Shown piece by piece: positions 1-11,400 of a DNA stretch of 64,000 nt; positions within the stretch are counted from its first letter, which is position 1; the number at the start of each line of letters is the position of its first letter. Source of the stretch: Emydura subglobosa (lineage: Eukaryota > Chordata > Testudines > Chelidae); assembly GCA_007922225.1 (NCBI GenBank), contig ML679961.1, forward strand, positions 3,020,319 to 3,084,318, in the 5' to 3' direction. The notes under the pieces were generated by a model, which was not told the DNA's origin, did no database searches, and worked only from the letters and a program-made list of their open reading frames with translations. Made by a program: the position numbers and the translations under genes.

Positions 1-744
1 CTGGATGCTGCGTCGGGACTCCTGGCCCATTGGCTGATCCACTTGTGCGTCTGACTCAGCACTCACAAGAGAAATTCTGTCTTCAGATTCAGCCATCTTC
101 ACTTTCGCTGCATCGCTGCTGCTCTGGGATTTCTGAGCAGTGGCCTTCAGAAGCTCTGAGAGAGCTTTCCTGCTCCAAATGAGACTTGTCTGCTGACCTT
201 TGTTTGTCATTTCTCTGCTTGTTCTCGGGCTGATCCAGATTACTCCCTCCGCAGCGTAATCTTCATTCGCTGACTGAGCCTGCTCCCTTGTTTCTCTTGC
301 AGATTTCTGGCTGTGCTGGGACGATTGCCTCAGAGACTGCTGGCTGCTGGGCCAGGATTGTTGTCCCAAAATAGTTCTGCTGGTTTTCTCACTCCCAGAA
401 ACATCTGTCTGCTGCGTTTGGTCCATCAGCTCTTTTCTTCTATAAACACTCACAGAGCTGTCTGTCTGCTGGGCTTGGTTCATCTTTGCTTTACCCCACT
501 TCCTGCTCTGTGAGACTGCCTTCTCCACAGGATGCAGCACAATGGCCTTCGTGGTCTTACTTTCAGAGCCAGATGGCCTCCGGGCTTGATTTATCTCTGT
601 TCTAGACTCACCGTTGTTGTCATTGTGAAATTTGAAACTCCCTGTGTCCTCTCTCTGCTCTTCTTCATCTATTTCTTCTTTGCCTGTTATTTGGATCGTG
701 CAGGTAACTTGCTCTTGGTAGACTTTTGTCTCAGTGTCAGCCAT
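1..744 (-). CDS. Partial unrecognised Ser/Gln-rich protein, 5' part of coding region running off the window
   Basis: Read in triplets from position 1, the minus strand has no stop codon from 819 down to 1, which is 273 codons. The first upstream stop is TAG at 822-820. By chance this is roughly a one-in-a-million event per frame, so I take it as coding. The ATG at 744-742 has G at -3 and G at +4, a good vertebrate initiation context, and leaves 248 residues in the window. The protein starts MADTETKVYQEQVTCTIQIT, then has an acidic patch (KEEIDEEEQRED), then becomes rich in Ser, Gln, Lys and Arg with no hydrophobic segment, so it is probably disordered and soluble. Short related motifs recur: NQARRPSGSES, NQAQQTDSSVS, DQTQQTDVSGS. 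A GTGAGT donor match lies inside the frame at 610-605, so splicing inside it is possible. The 3' end is outside the window. I do not recognise the family. The 745-819 extension could also be exonic. Confidence 0.72.
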   Translation of the reverse strand, partial: MADTETKVYQEQVTCTIQITGKEEIDEEEQREDTGSFKFHNDNNGESRTEINQARRPSGSESKTTKAIVLHPVEKAVSQSRKWGKAKMNQAQQTDSSVSVYRRKELMDQTQQTDVSGSEKTSRTILGQQSWPSSQQSLRQSSQHSQKSARETREQAQSANEDYAAEGVIWISPRTSREMTNKGQQTSLIWSRKALSELLKATAQKSQSSSDAAKVKMAESEDRISLVSAESDAQVDQPMGQESRRSIQ

Positions 745-819
745 CTCTTCTTTCACTGGTGGGCTGCTACGCTGAGATAGCCACTCCCTCGTTTCTGGCA
801 AGTGTCTCTGTTTTGCTAG

Positions 820-2340
820 CTAACTGGGCCACTGGTAAACCTCTCTCTCCCCTGCCTGGTTCACTTCCACAGGATTTGTGTGTCTCTTAAAAACTAGAAA
901 TACATAAATGATGTAAAGCTATGTTTCACCCTTGCTGGATCCCACTTCAAGGGGGTTTTCTTCTAATCAGGGCTGTCACTTTTCCCTAGGTTGCTTCATT
1001 GTCCAGGTGGATGGTAAGATTCCTTATGTTTTGTCTTCCTGTGCAGAGCCAGTGGGAATCATGACACAAAAGCTACAATAATAGCTCTGTGTCCTCTGGA
1101 CTGGGTCTCATGCTGTGCAATGTGTCTTCCTGGGGGGTTCCTGTTCTGCCCCTGTGACTAGTCACCATGCTGTTCTAGAAGCTTTAGATGTCTATGACAT
1201 CACTGTCCAGTCTGTCTCCAGGCCTCTGTCGTGGTCCCTCCGTGTGTTGATTTCATTAGACGTGTTGAGAAGAGCCTGAGTCAGAAATCCAGACCGCAAC
1301 GCTCTTCATCTGTGAGGAAGTTTGGAGTGGGGACCAGAGCTGAAACGTGTGGCTCTGCCCCATTGCTAACGTTTACAGACAGATTTCTTCCCAGGTAACG
1401 TGCCCTGTGTTGAAGAGGATAGATAGCAAATTTCTGTGCCCCTCCCTTATCTCAAGGCCCCTGAAACAGCACAGCATAAGTTCCCAAATCAGTGTCATTA
1501 CAGCTTTCGTTCAAATTCATTCGCTTTTCCTACTGGTAATTTATTCTGAAGTCAGATTTTTAAAAACCAGCTATTTTATTTAGTTTTGTCTTAGAAAGCT
1601 GCTTTACATCTTTTCACTAGAGATCGGTTTTAGGAGAACCAAAGAGGATAGCACATGCAAACTGTCATTCAGAAATACTTACTTCAGCACAATGATATCA
1701 CCAGCGTGTCTGGAATTGACAAACTAAACTTCAGAACTCCATGGCCACATGCAAAAATGGGTATGAAATTGTGTGCCTGATTAGCACAAGCAATTATCAC
1801 AATTGTGCACAATTTGGGTATTTACCTGTGCATATAACCAAAGAGATGTTTATATGGCAGATATATCTATGTGCAAAGCCCAAATAATTTGTGCAATTGT
1901 GATAATTATCTAGGCAAATTAGGCATGCAATTTAATAAAAATTTTGCATGTGGTCCCAGTGAACCAGGAGAGAGAGAGGTTTCCCAGTGGCCTAGAATTT
2001 CACAGCTGAAACTCCATCTTTAATTCAATCCACAGCACTTCAGTGTTACAGCTCATATGGTGTGCACGATCATGCACCAAAGGAAGGCTGCACATTAACT
2101 AGTCTTGATAAAATGAGACCTGAACCAAACTTTCACCCAAACCTTAAACTTAGTTTAGCTGTGTGTGAGCCTCCACTGCCCGCTTGGTAAATTTCCAAAC
2201 AAGCATTTCCATGCTTTTTCTCATGCTGCCCTTCAGGCCTAGCAGATGCTCCTTAGAAACATTCACAAAACTAATTATCCTCCTTCAAAACCCTACATAA
2301 AACTCTCCTTTGCCATAAGACCCACACAAAAATTGATAAC
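820..2340. other. Non-coding stretch, no gene seen
   Basis: Apart from the palindromic element at 1745-1953 I see no gene, splice-bounded exon or strong repeat here. It would hold the upstream intron or promoter of the edge gene; no TATA box or CpG-rich promoter is evident. Confidence 0.5.
1745..1953. mobile_element. Palindromic MITE-like element, about 209 bp
   Basis: The two ends are long imperfect inverted repeats. The left arm begins CCACATGCAAAAATGG and continues through GCAATTATCACAATTG; the reverse complement of the right arm begins CCACATGCAAAATTTTTA and contains ATAATTATCACAATTG. Each arm is about 70 bp, with a spacer of about 65 bp (1820-1885). There is no coding capacity. This is the structure of a non-autonomous DNA transposon; I cannot name the family. 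Confidence 0.7.
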
Positions 2341-2580
2341 AGCTAGGCTGCTGCTGTGCTGAGACCACTTCCTATTACCCTGAACAATATTGTCTCATTC
2401 TTTCCTTGTATCCCCTGTCGGTCTGTCTGTAACCATCTGTTGTCTTTTGTTTTATACTTTATATTGTAGGATCTTTGGGGCTGGGACTGTCTTCTTGCTC
2501 TGTGTCTGTACAGCACCTTGCACAATGGGGATCCAGTCCATGACTAGGGCTCTTAGGTGCTAAGGTAAAACAAACAATTA
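2341..2580 (-). repeat. Interspersed repeat family R1, copy 1
   Basis: The reverse complement aligns along most of its length with the plus strand at 28365-28600. Both carry CTGTACA(G/A)ACACAGA, then CTTACA- or CCTACA-type sequence, then ACAAAAGACAACAGATGG. Shorter relatives lie at 15405-15485 and 21900-22060. It looks like an old SINE or LINE-tail family widespread in sauropsids; the formal name is uncertain. Confidence 0.65.
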
Positions 2581-4282
2581 AAATAATAATAAGTAAAACC
2601 CTTTTTTGTAGTTCAAAGAGGTTTGGTTGGGGATCTTCCAATTGGCACATACAAATCACAGATACATTGAATCACCAAGTCCCTGGCTATACAATGTCGC
2701 TAGTGAATAAAAAAGGTCAGAATTTTAAATTATGGAAAAGGAAAAAAAAAAAGCCCAGGGACAATCAATATGAAAACAAACAATGACTCTAACTAAAAGT
2801 TAGGTCCTTAAAACATTACAGCTAAGCACTACCACGACCTGTGCCAGCTGGGATATGAGTCCTATATAAAGATAGAAACAACTAGGTCATCCATTTATTT
2901 CAATCAGAAGTGACAGGAACTGACTTGGGACCAGATTTTAAAAGGTAGTTAGATACTTAACTCTTAGCTAGGTGCCTGAACACTTTTAAAAAGCAGGTCC
3001 TTGGTCTTAATAAGATGGAAGGCCTGGTGTCCTCTCAGTAGTGGAACATTCTTGCCCTCTTCCATATATCTAATGGATAATCTGTAAAATCCCAAAACAA
3101 ACACGGCCACAACATTAGTCTCAGCTAATGAAAATGTTATCGCTTTTCTCACTCATTATTCAAGCAGAGAGTATCAGCATAAGGACTGTGCAGTGTCTTA
3201 CCCCCACTGCAGCTCAGTGAGAGGCAGCCATTTGTATGGTGCACTCCCCTGTGGGAAAATGACTGGTTGGTTTGGGAGCGATTCCTCTCTTCTTCCACTC
3301 CCTCTCTAGCTACGTGGGGGAAGTTCCTCACACGGAGCATGTCGAAGGCCTTTACACCATCTAGGTAGACTGGTGTTGCATTGGCACTCTGCACAGAGGT
3401 GAATCTCATCGCAGCTCTGATATCCATCACCTCCAATTCAGATGTGTGTCCTCATTTCTTCCCATCACTTCATTTTGATGCCACTACCCTAATCTCTAAC
3501 ATTATATTCTAACTTCCTCCAGCCACTAGAGTGGACAAATAGCATTTGACACTCCTGCCAATGGCACCCCAGTAATCTGTCTCCAAAGAGGACTAACAAA
3601 TAGCTGCCACTCTCCTCCTGAATTCTACCGATGTTTGTTGAACAGCAGTGCGCTCCATGTGGTTCCAAGCCTGGGGATCAGCCTGGCACTGGAAAAATGT
3701 CACATCACTCGGAGGATGTTTCTTGTCATTTATATTTTGCATTTAAAGTCCTTAAGATTCTTTGGCTTTTTGTACATTCTCACAAGCACCTGTATTTCTG
3801 TCAGCTGTTGCAGACAGAGCCAAAATTTCAATTCAATTCATTTATTTAATGTAGCCAGAACTCTGATTATCTGAGCAATATGTAAAGGACATTGAATTTG
3901 TTCCGCAAAATTCATCTAATCCAGATCTTAGGCCATTATCTATTACTGAAGGATCTTGGTCCTTGTGAAGCTCTGTACCTTCTAGGGTTTACAACATTTT
4001 GACGGGAACAAACAATGGGTTAGGTGTCTTCTTTCTCTAATGCTTATTTCAAATTGATCATATACAGTATAAAATACAGCATCTGCACCAAACACTACTG
4101 AGACAGATACGGGTTCATTTTAAGGCTTGATCCATTGCCCATTGAAATTATTTAAACTTAAGTCAATTAAGTTTCAAGAAACCCCCAGGGCCACTGAGCC
4201 TCATCCCAAAACGCAAATGTAACCTTGCAAATGTATTATGTAGTGTTTCAGTGACTGCTTGCTTTTCTTTCACTACAAGGAT
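2581..4282. other. Non-coding stretch with one weak exon candidate
   Basis: No recognised repeat. The minus strand has an open frame over 3202-3388 (62 codons plus one base), bounded by an acceptor-like site (CCTCTGTGCAG, ending at 3389) and a GTAAGA donor (3201-3196). Its end phase would fit an acceptor near 797 in the edge ORF, but the splice sites are ordinary and the peptide is not recognisable, so it stays a candidate only. Confidence 0.3.
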
Positions 4283-4500
4283 GTTCTTGTGCCTCAGGCA
4301 CTAGACTGGGACTCAGGAGACATGAGTTCAATTCCCACCTCTACCACAGACTTCTTGTGTGACACTGGAGAAGTTACTCACTCTGTGCCTCAGTATCTTA
4401 TCTGCGAAATGGGGATATTAACGCTTCCTCTGTCTTGCCTGGTTAAATGGCAATCTCTTTGGGGAAGAGCTATTCTTTCCTATATCTTTCTATTATAGGC
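4283..4500 (+). repeat. MIR-like tRNA-derived SINE
   Basis: The order of segments is that of MIR/CORE SINEs: GACTGGGACTCAGGAGAC, then a pol III box B match GTTCAATTC (4326-4334, consensus GWTCRANNC), then TGTGTGACACTGGAGAAGTT, then CTCTGTGCCTCAGTATC, then AATGGGGATATTAA. The head upstream is too decayed to show a clear box A. Confidence 0.75.
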
Positions 4501-5130
4501 AGGACTGATCAGATCAGCGTATGAGCAACGTGCCCAGCTATTTAATGGCATCATCATCAGCCATGTGGAGCGCCAGTAGCCGGCCATCAAATCAATGGGC
4601 ACTTGACAATGATATGCCACATAGTCCGAAGTTGATCACAAGTGCATCCCAGGTCATTAGAAAAAGCCCATTTAAAGAGATTGGCGGCACAGCTGCCCTG
4701 TCCTGTTTGAAAACAGTTGAGAGCTGAGCACAGGTACCTTGCCTGATCAAAACCTGGTGGACAGATGGTTGGGTGAGTGCCGAGAGAGTGATTAACGACT
4801 GTCGTTGTTGACCACTCATTGCACCAAGCAGATTCCACCGTCATGTCCAATCTACTCCCCAACTGCCCCTGCAGCTCCAATTCTTGTCTCTTCTATACTC
4901 AGATCAGGCAGCTTCCTCTTCCTCACTGCTTGAGTGTCAGCAGGGGTGGAGGTAGGGTAGGGGCTGATCAGGAGAATGCACAAGATGGACCTGCTCTGGG
5001 TATAAATCAGGCTGTGTGATGAAGGAGACTTATCTGTAAGACGCCTGCCTCTGTTGTTGCAGAAATTGGAAGGTGTGTAGTGAATGAAGCAGGGGATTGC
5101 AGAAAGAGAAAAGATGAAAGAGAAAGAGAA
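4501..5130. other. Non-coding stretch, no gene seen
   Basis: No recognisable repeat or exon. The end (5100-5136) holds a short purine-rich tandem duplication of AGAAAGAGAAAAGATG just before the next SINE. Confidence 0.4.
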
Positions 5131-5420
5131 AAGATGGCCTGGTGGTTAAGGCAGTTGCTTTGCCCTGCTTTGCCCTGCTTCTACCAAAGAGTTCCTACGT
5201 GATGCTGGGCAAGTCACTTACACTAAACTTTTCACTAATTATGCGGTACCATTTTCTGGGTGCCTGACTTGAGACCTTGGGATTTGCACTTCTCGCTCTA
5301 AATTCAGCCACTGAGACCATTAGAAATGAAGTTAACATTATTGTCAGCTTGAGATCTTGATGGGCCATAACATACATCCTACAGAGACTGTTGTCACAGC
5401 CATCCCAGGTGACAGACACT
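5131..5420 (+). repeat. Decayed tRNA-derived SINE
   Basis: TGGCCTGGTGGTTAAGGCAG (from 5135) looks like a tRNA-type head with a box A (TGGCCTGGTGG). It is followed by GATGCTGGGCAAGTCACTTA, typical of MIR-like SINEs, and a GGTGCCTGACTTGAGACCTT tail. Box B is lost. A local tandem duplication of TTTGCCCTGC (5159-5178) interrupts the body. Confidence 0.6.
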
Positions 5421-5465
5421 TTATAACTACAGGTAGATGGATTTCTTTTTTTTTGTTAAATGTAC

Positions 5466-5590
5466 CAACAACGGCCCCGATTCAGAAGACATTTATACAT
5501 GTGCTGAACTTTACTCATACGAATAGTCCCATTGGAGTCAATGGCACTACCAATGTGAGTAATTACTCATGTGCAAGTGTTTAGGGGATT
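5466..5590. repeat. Palindromic interspersed repeat, CCATTG/CAATGG centre
   Basis: The centre CCATTGGAGTCAATGG has perfect 6-bp arms, and the flanks pair imperfectly (ACTCATACGAATAGT against ACTACCAATGTGAGT). Related degraded fragments occur at 44480-44615 and 52395-52495. Similar palindromes are common in sauropsid genomes and are probably old MITE remnants. Confidence 0.5.
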
Positions 5591-6925
5591 GAAGTCATAT
5601 CTATGCCTTTGTTGTTTGGTCTCAAGTTACTGTTTAAGGCATTTATGGCCTTATGGCAAGTTGTCTTGAAAACCCCAGTCTTCGTTTGGTGATGAAGCCT
5701 ATGTATAAAAATCACTTGGTTCTTGCAAGGGTTAAAATCTCAACGTCGCATGTTGTGATACTCCCACTCCGGGTACTGAGATCCATTGCACAGCAGTTCC
5801 AAGCACTGGAACATCAAGGACGAAAGAGGGAATAATGATGAAAAACAGAAGTTTATGCTTCAATTGTGCTCCTCATAAACTACTGTAATTGGATTTGTGA
5901 ATCCAATTACAACAGCAGTGTTGGAGCTGCATTTGGAGCCCTATATTCTTTGCATGACGCTATGTAGCTGGCATATGAAGGAAAGAAAACTGGGTGTGAA
6001 GATGACAGTTCTGTACCTTTGTAACAGTTTTAGAAAAACCCAGATAAGTACAATACACTACGGCCCAGTTCTACTCTCATTGATGTCAGCCAGCGTAGGA
6101 TGGGGGTCCTTCATTTAAAGATACTCAAAGTTCATTGACATTGCTTGAATTACCTCATATCATAGCTTTTAAATAAGAGGAGCTGCTTTGTTAACATAAG
6201 GGCAAAGCCTTCAGTGAATGAAGCCACAGATACCAATTCCAGTCAGAGATCATCCTGACTCACAAAATTCAGAACCAAACTGTCCCAGAGATTGAGCAGA
6301 TCTGAATCTCATCTTCCAGTTCAGTCCCCGGTCTTGTTCTAGCTAAAATTGTAAATATAACTGAGCTGGCAAACTTCAAAGCTCATACACTGGAGATGGA
6401 TCAAACATTATTGGACACAATGGGTAAAATTCAGACCTGATACAAGAAGATGCAATTCCATGGACTTCAGAGTTGCACCTGCATAATATTCGGTCTGAAT
6501 TTTGCCCAGTATATATATATATATCACTGGTGCATTTATCCCTTCAACTTCTCCGACTGCTGAAGCAAGAATTCCACTAACATGTGGAGCATTTGTCCAG
6601 AGAGTTCTGTCACTGTGGACATTAGAATGTACTACTGATCCTGTTCACTTTCCACACATCCAGTTACATTTCCCTTCTCTAGAACTCCAAATACAACTGA
6701 CCGCTGGAAATCTGGAGATAAAGCACATGCATGTGGGAACATAAACGTTACATGGGCAGCTCTCCAGAGCTCAAATTAGTGTCTTTCCTTTGCTATAGTC
6801 TGACAGCCAGCTCTACAGAGATCTCATGTAGATGTGCAGTGCACATGGAGAACATTGACTGGGGAATCTTAGGGTCTGGTTACAGTGCAATGTAAGTCCA
6901 GGGTTAGGAGAACTCGAGTTAGCAG
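5591..6925. other. Non-coding stretch, no gene seen
   Basis: Only simple sequence (an AT dinucleotide run at 6511-6524) and a possible hAT-MITE scrap near 6876-6925 (CAGTGCAATGTAAGTCCAG). No exon is supported. Confidence 0.45.
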
Positions 6926-7262
6926 GTAATTATTCTTTGTGGATGGTCTTTCAACTAATTGTGCACCCGTCTTACCATAATTTCATCTAGATTACATCTC
7001 CCTAGTTTGCTTATGGGAATGTCATATGGGACTGTGTCAAAAGCCTCACTAAAATCAAGATCTATCACGTCTACTGCTTTCCCCTCCCTTCCCTAGGCCA
7101 GTAACCCTGTCAAAGAGAGCTGTCAGGTTGGTTTGGCATGATTTGTTCTTGACAAATCCATGCTGGCTATTCCTTATAACCCTGTTATCCTCTAGGGGCT
7201 TACAAACTGATTGTTTAATTTGTTCCAGTATCTGTCCAGCTACTGAGATCAGGCTCCTCTTC
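6926..7262 (-). mobile_element. CR1 LINE fragment, RT region
   Basis: The complement encodes part of a CR1 reverse transcriptase. The plus strand shows the antisense of well-conserved CR1 blocks: AAGCCTCACTAAAATCAAG (antisense of the DFSKAF-type motif A region), ACAAATCCATGCTGGCTATT, and TTTGTTCCAGTATCTGTCCA. It is truncated at both ends. Confidence 0.85.
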
Positions 7263-8375
7263 CCAGTCCTGCCCTATGCAGGTTCTTTGCTCCCTGTAAC
7301 TTCCTCCCCAGTGTATTCCTCCCCTCCGCCGGTACTCCTCCCTGCCCTCATCCCCAGGGTGCCTCCCTCCTGGCCCCCCACCCTTGACTGGACACAGCAG
7401 GAGGAGGATGGATGGACCCAGGAGCAGAGAGCAGCACCAAAGTCTCCCCGGGACACAGGGCCCCCGCAAGCGGAGAAGGTGGTAGCCCTGCTGCACTTTG
7501 TTCTCCTTCCACCATAGCCTCAGCTACATTTCTTAGGGTGTGTTCCTTAGGGTGTTCTCGTGGGCCTCTCAGCTGTGGGACCCAGCTACGTCTCCTCACC
7601 TGTGGGGGCCTGTATTCCCATCCGAGCCCCGATGGTAAGAGGGGTTTGGCAGGTGAAGGAGCGAGAGGGAAGCTGCGAACAACACCTGCACATAGCTGGT
7701 TAGCTGACAGCCCGGCTCCCGTCTAGCCTGCCTCCTCCCTGATTTGACATCGGAACCACAGTGGATGAAGCGAGGATGCTACAGCAGATTTGGGTTTCCC
7801 CTGTTCCCTGGGAGGGTCATTTGCATCTCCCTGCTCCCAAGGGGGTTCTTTAAGTTAAATAAATAAATAGGACACAGAGGCCAAAAATTTCAAATAAAAA
7901 AGCCTAAAACCAGCTCCTAAATCCATATTTAAGCATCTCAATAAGTGGCTTGAGCACCAAGCAGCTCCCACTGGCCTTTCTGAACTGAAAGCTGCTGTGT
8001 CTGAGAATCTGAGCTGGGACGTTTGCAAGGACAGAGCCACATTTTATTTTGTATAAATTCTGAACTGTAATAATCATATCACCACCTGCTAATTAAAAAG
8101 CGGCTGCTTCCTGAAAAGCAAGAGAAAGATATTATCGATAAATATTTCAGTAAGAGTCAGCTCCCAGCGATGAAAACAGCCCAGGTTTACAACATCTGGG
8201 AAATAAAAATTTCCCTGGATCTGTGCGTAGCTTCTCCTCCACAGTTAGAATGACATTCACAACATTAAAGACTCTTCTACCCGCCAAAATAAACTTATCT
8301 CAAGATGAACTTTCTATAACCCAAAAAGCCCAGCACTCCAAGAAATCAACTAAGGACTTCGCTATTGCCAATCTA
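7263..8375. other. Non-coding stretch, first half GC-richer
   Basis: The part at 7270-7730 is C/G-rich and produces overlapping frames on both strands, none with convincing splice bounds or family resemblance. No recognised repeat. Confidence 0.4.
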
Positions 8376-8470
8376 TTTCACATGGAAAGTGCTCAGAAAC
8401 TGATAGATGGCAGTACAAAACCAAAAGAAAGATAAGATTAGATAAAATAAAATAAGATAAGATAAACATA
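8376..8470 (+). repeat. SINE 3' tail plus AGATAA tract
   Basis: CACATGGAAAGTGCTCAGAA followed by GATAGATGGCAGTA matches the tail at 40466-40545, so both are 3' ends of one SINE family. It runs into an A-rich AGATAAGAT/AAAATAA simple tract (8430-8470). Confidence 0.5.
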
Positions 8471-11400
8471 AACTATAGGAAATGTAGGTCGGGAACATTT
8501 CCATAGTAGCAAGGAGATACAGCTATCTTAGCTATTTATAAGGCACTCATTATTATGATATGTAAATGCCAATGGACTGCATAATCTAGGGGGACTTTTC
8601 CATCTCTGACTTCTTATTTAAGAGAGAATTTATATAAATACATTCATTCAAAACTTCACTGCAGATACCAGCTTTTAAACGTGGGCTCATTAGTAAAGAA
8701 CCCCAAAATCCCGCATTTGGACCCTCAGTTCAGCACTCTGGCATATATCCATGTACATCTTCTCCACCAACATGCTGGGTTGAGTGACTAAATGCAGGAT
8801 TCAGTCATCCTGTCAAGTCACACCCATTTAAAAACTGGGCCCATATAATGAAAGCCAGCCTGCCATTGTTCTGTGGAAGACATATTCATTTTGAACAGAT
8901 TTCAGGATGACAAATCAAGCACAGCAATTTTGTTTAAGACCAGCTGTGATAAGATAAAAATAACATAGCACAGCAGAAGATCTGATGTCATAGCCTGCTA
9001 GTCAGAAATCAGGTTATTGCTATAGATCTTGGTGTAGAATAGTGGCAATTACTTATCAGGACCCAGATCCTGCAAATAAGTATGGGAATAATTCACCTGA
9101 AGAAAGTTATGCACATTCCTCAAGGTTTGTAGGGTCAGGGCCTATAGCCTGATCTACCACGAGAGTTCTGGTTGGACATGAGAAAGGCCAGGCAATGCCT
9201 AGGCTCCCAGTGGTAAATTCTGACTGCACAGATCAGACTGATGGCACCTCTGCTTACAGGAATCAGACATGAGAAGTTTCTATCAATGGTGGAGAGGTCA
9301 TTCTCCGTTTGGTGTTGAGATTTGCACATATTCATTTTCATAACAGTAAGCATGTCTCATGAGGTTTCTTTGTTGTAACTGTCATCCTCCCATAACTCAT
9401 GCCCTACCCTGCATTACTCCTCGCACACCTAGTACAGGTAGCCATTTGCTCCCAGGCAGAAAGAACCTGACACCCATCTGGAGGTGTATTCCAGACAGGG
9501 CTAAGTGGGACACAGGCAGATTGCTCTAAGGTTCTACTACCCTCACCTCAGCTCCCTGGACTTGTTCAGCGACCTCTTACAACGTGGCCTTCTCTTACGT
9601 GGTACTTCAGGGAGTGCTGCCAACTTTTGTGTCTTTATCACAGGTTTTGCTATATTTGGTGCTTTCTTAAAGCCCCAGCTCCCGGAGGTAAATCTTAACT
9701 TCATTATAAATAAACGTAATTTTTAGCCGTCCTGGCTGCGGAGAAAACTCTAGAGTCTCGTTATTTTCAAGTCAATCTGAAGATTTGGGGGTTGGATTGA
9801 CTCATGATGTTTTGGATGCCTGAGAGCGGCAATACTGAGTTATTGGACAGGTGGTGTCTGGCAGTGGTAAGAACTGAATTGCTACTTTTCTCATGTTTCT
9901 GTGATTATCCTCAGCATTCTGAAAGGTTTCCCAATGGAGCACTAAAAGAGCTGGGAATTGCTTTGCCTGCAGGTTGGCTCTCAGGGGACCGAAACCCCAT
10001 ATACCTGTGTGAACTAGATTTGTGTCTCACTACTTTTTTCAGAGAAGAGCCTTTAGGCCATTGGATTTTTAGTCAGAGAGAGACCACACCTGCAACGCCA
10101 CCCACCCATTTTAGAATTGCTTGCACAAATCATGTGGAGATTGTGCAGGCCCTCATTGCAGACAACACCTCATAACGCCTTCGGGGTTGGGCTGTTTTTC
10201 TCTCTGGGATCCCCTCTGGGTCTCTCAAGTAATGGGCTGGGGCCCAAGAATATGCTTCACAAGAACCTGATGGCTCCTTTCCTTTCCGTCACATGGGGGC
10301 CACATGGCCCAGATGGGCCTGGATTTCCCCTGGAGCCCCCAGATTGGGATATAGATAGGGAAGCCCTGGGAGGCCTGTTATAGAGGTGGCAGCAGATGGC
10401 TTCTTACTGCACTCTGCAGCATCAGCTGCACCGATGCTGTGTTCAGGGCCCTCTATCCACAGGCCACGGAGCAGAGGAGGCAGCTATGCTCTGCAATCAG
10501 GAGCCTGGCTGCTTGTGTGGCCTCCCGAAACTTAGTTCTTCCATCTGGCGTGCTGTCCTTCAGGTGTCACTCCCTCCCTTACCCCAAGAGCTGGCATTGC
10601 CAATCCAGCCTGCCTCATTTCCTACCCAAGGAAAGGGGCTGAGGTGACCCCACCATGACTGGGCTACTGAGACAGTACCGTACTGCCAAATTCTCCAATC
10701 CAGCCTGGCTCTTTGCCCGGTCGGGGTAGGGGGCTGAGGTCATACCAGCCCACCTGGGACGAGAGGAAGCATCTGCATCTGCATCGGAGACGGCCAAGCT
10801 CCCCAACAAGGCCTCAGATTGAGCCTCAGAGCATGTGATGTTACCGCAGCCTCAGCCTTGTCCAGACACCGAGCAAGACGCCTGATTACATGCCTGGCTG
10901 CACCCAACAGAGCTGGCCAAGTATTGTCCACTGCAAGGCTGGGCTCCCCTGGCTACATCTCCCTCAATGCACCAAGGCAAGCGACTCCCAGGATGTACCA
11001 ACTCCCTTCTTCAAAAGGGGAGATGGTGGTGAATCATGGGAAATGTAGCCCGACCAATGAACTGGCCAATAGAGGAGAGAGAATAGGAGCTTCAGGCACC
11101 CAAACTACAACTCTAGTAGGGCTCCAGTACCGTAGCATTTCCATTATTGCCATCTCTCATGATTTGATCATGACTCTAGAGATTTTGGGGGGATTTTTTA
11201 CCTGTCTCATACAAATACGATGAAAGACACCAACTCAGAAGTGTTCCCTCATTCAAAATGGCCATCATCTCTCATTACTGTTAGTGGGGCTGAAGCCAGG
11301 ACCATGGCCACTATTTCCCTGCAGTCTACCTTAATAAAGATGGCTGCCACCCCCCAGAAGGGAGAGAATCAAGACAGTAGTAGGGAATGGATAGCAGTTC

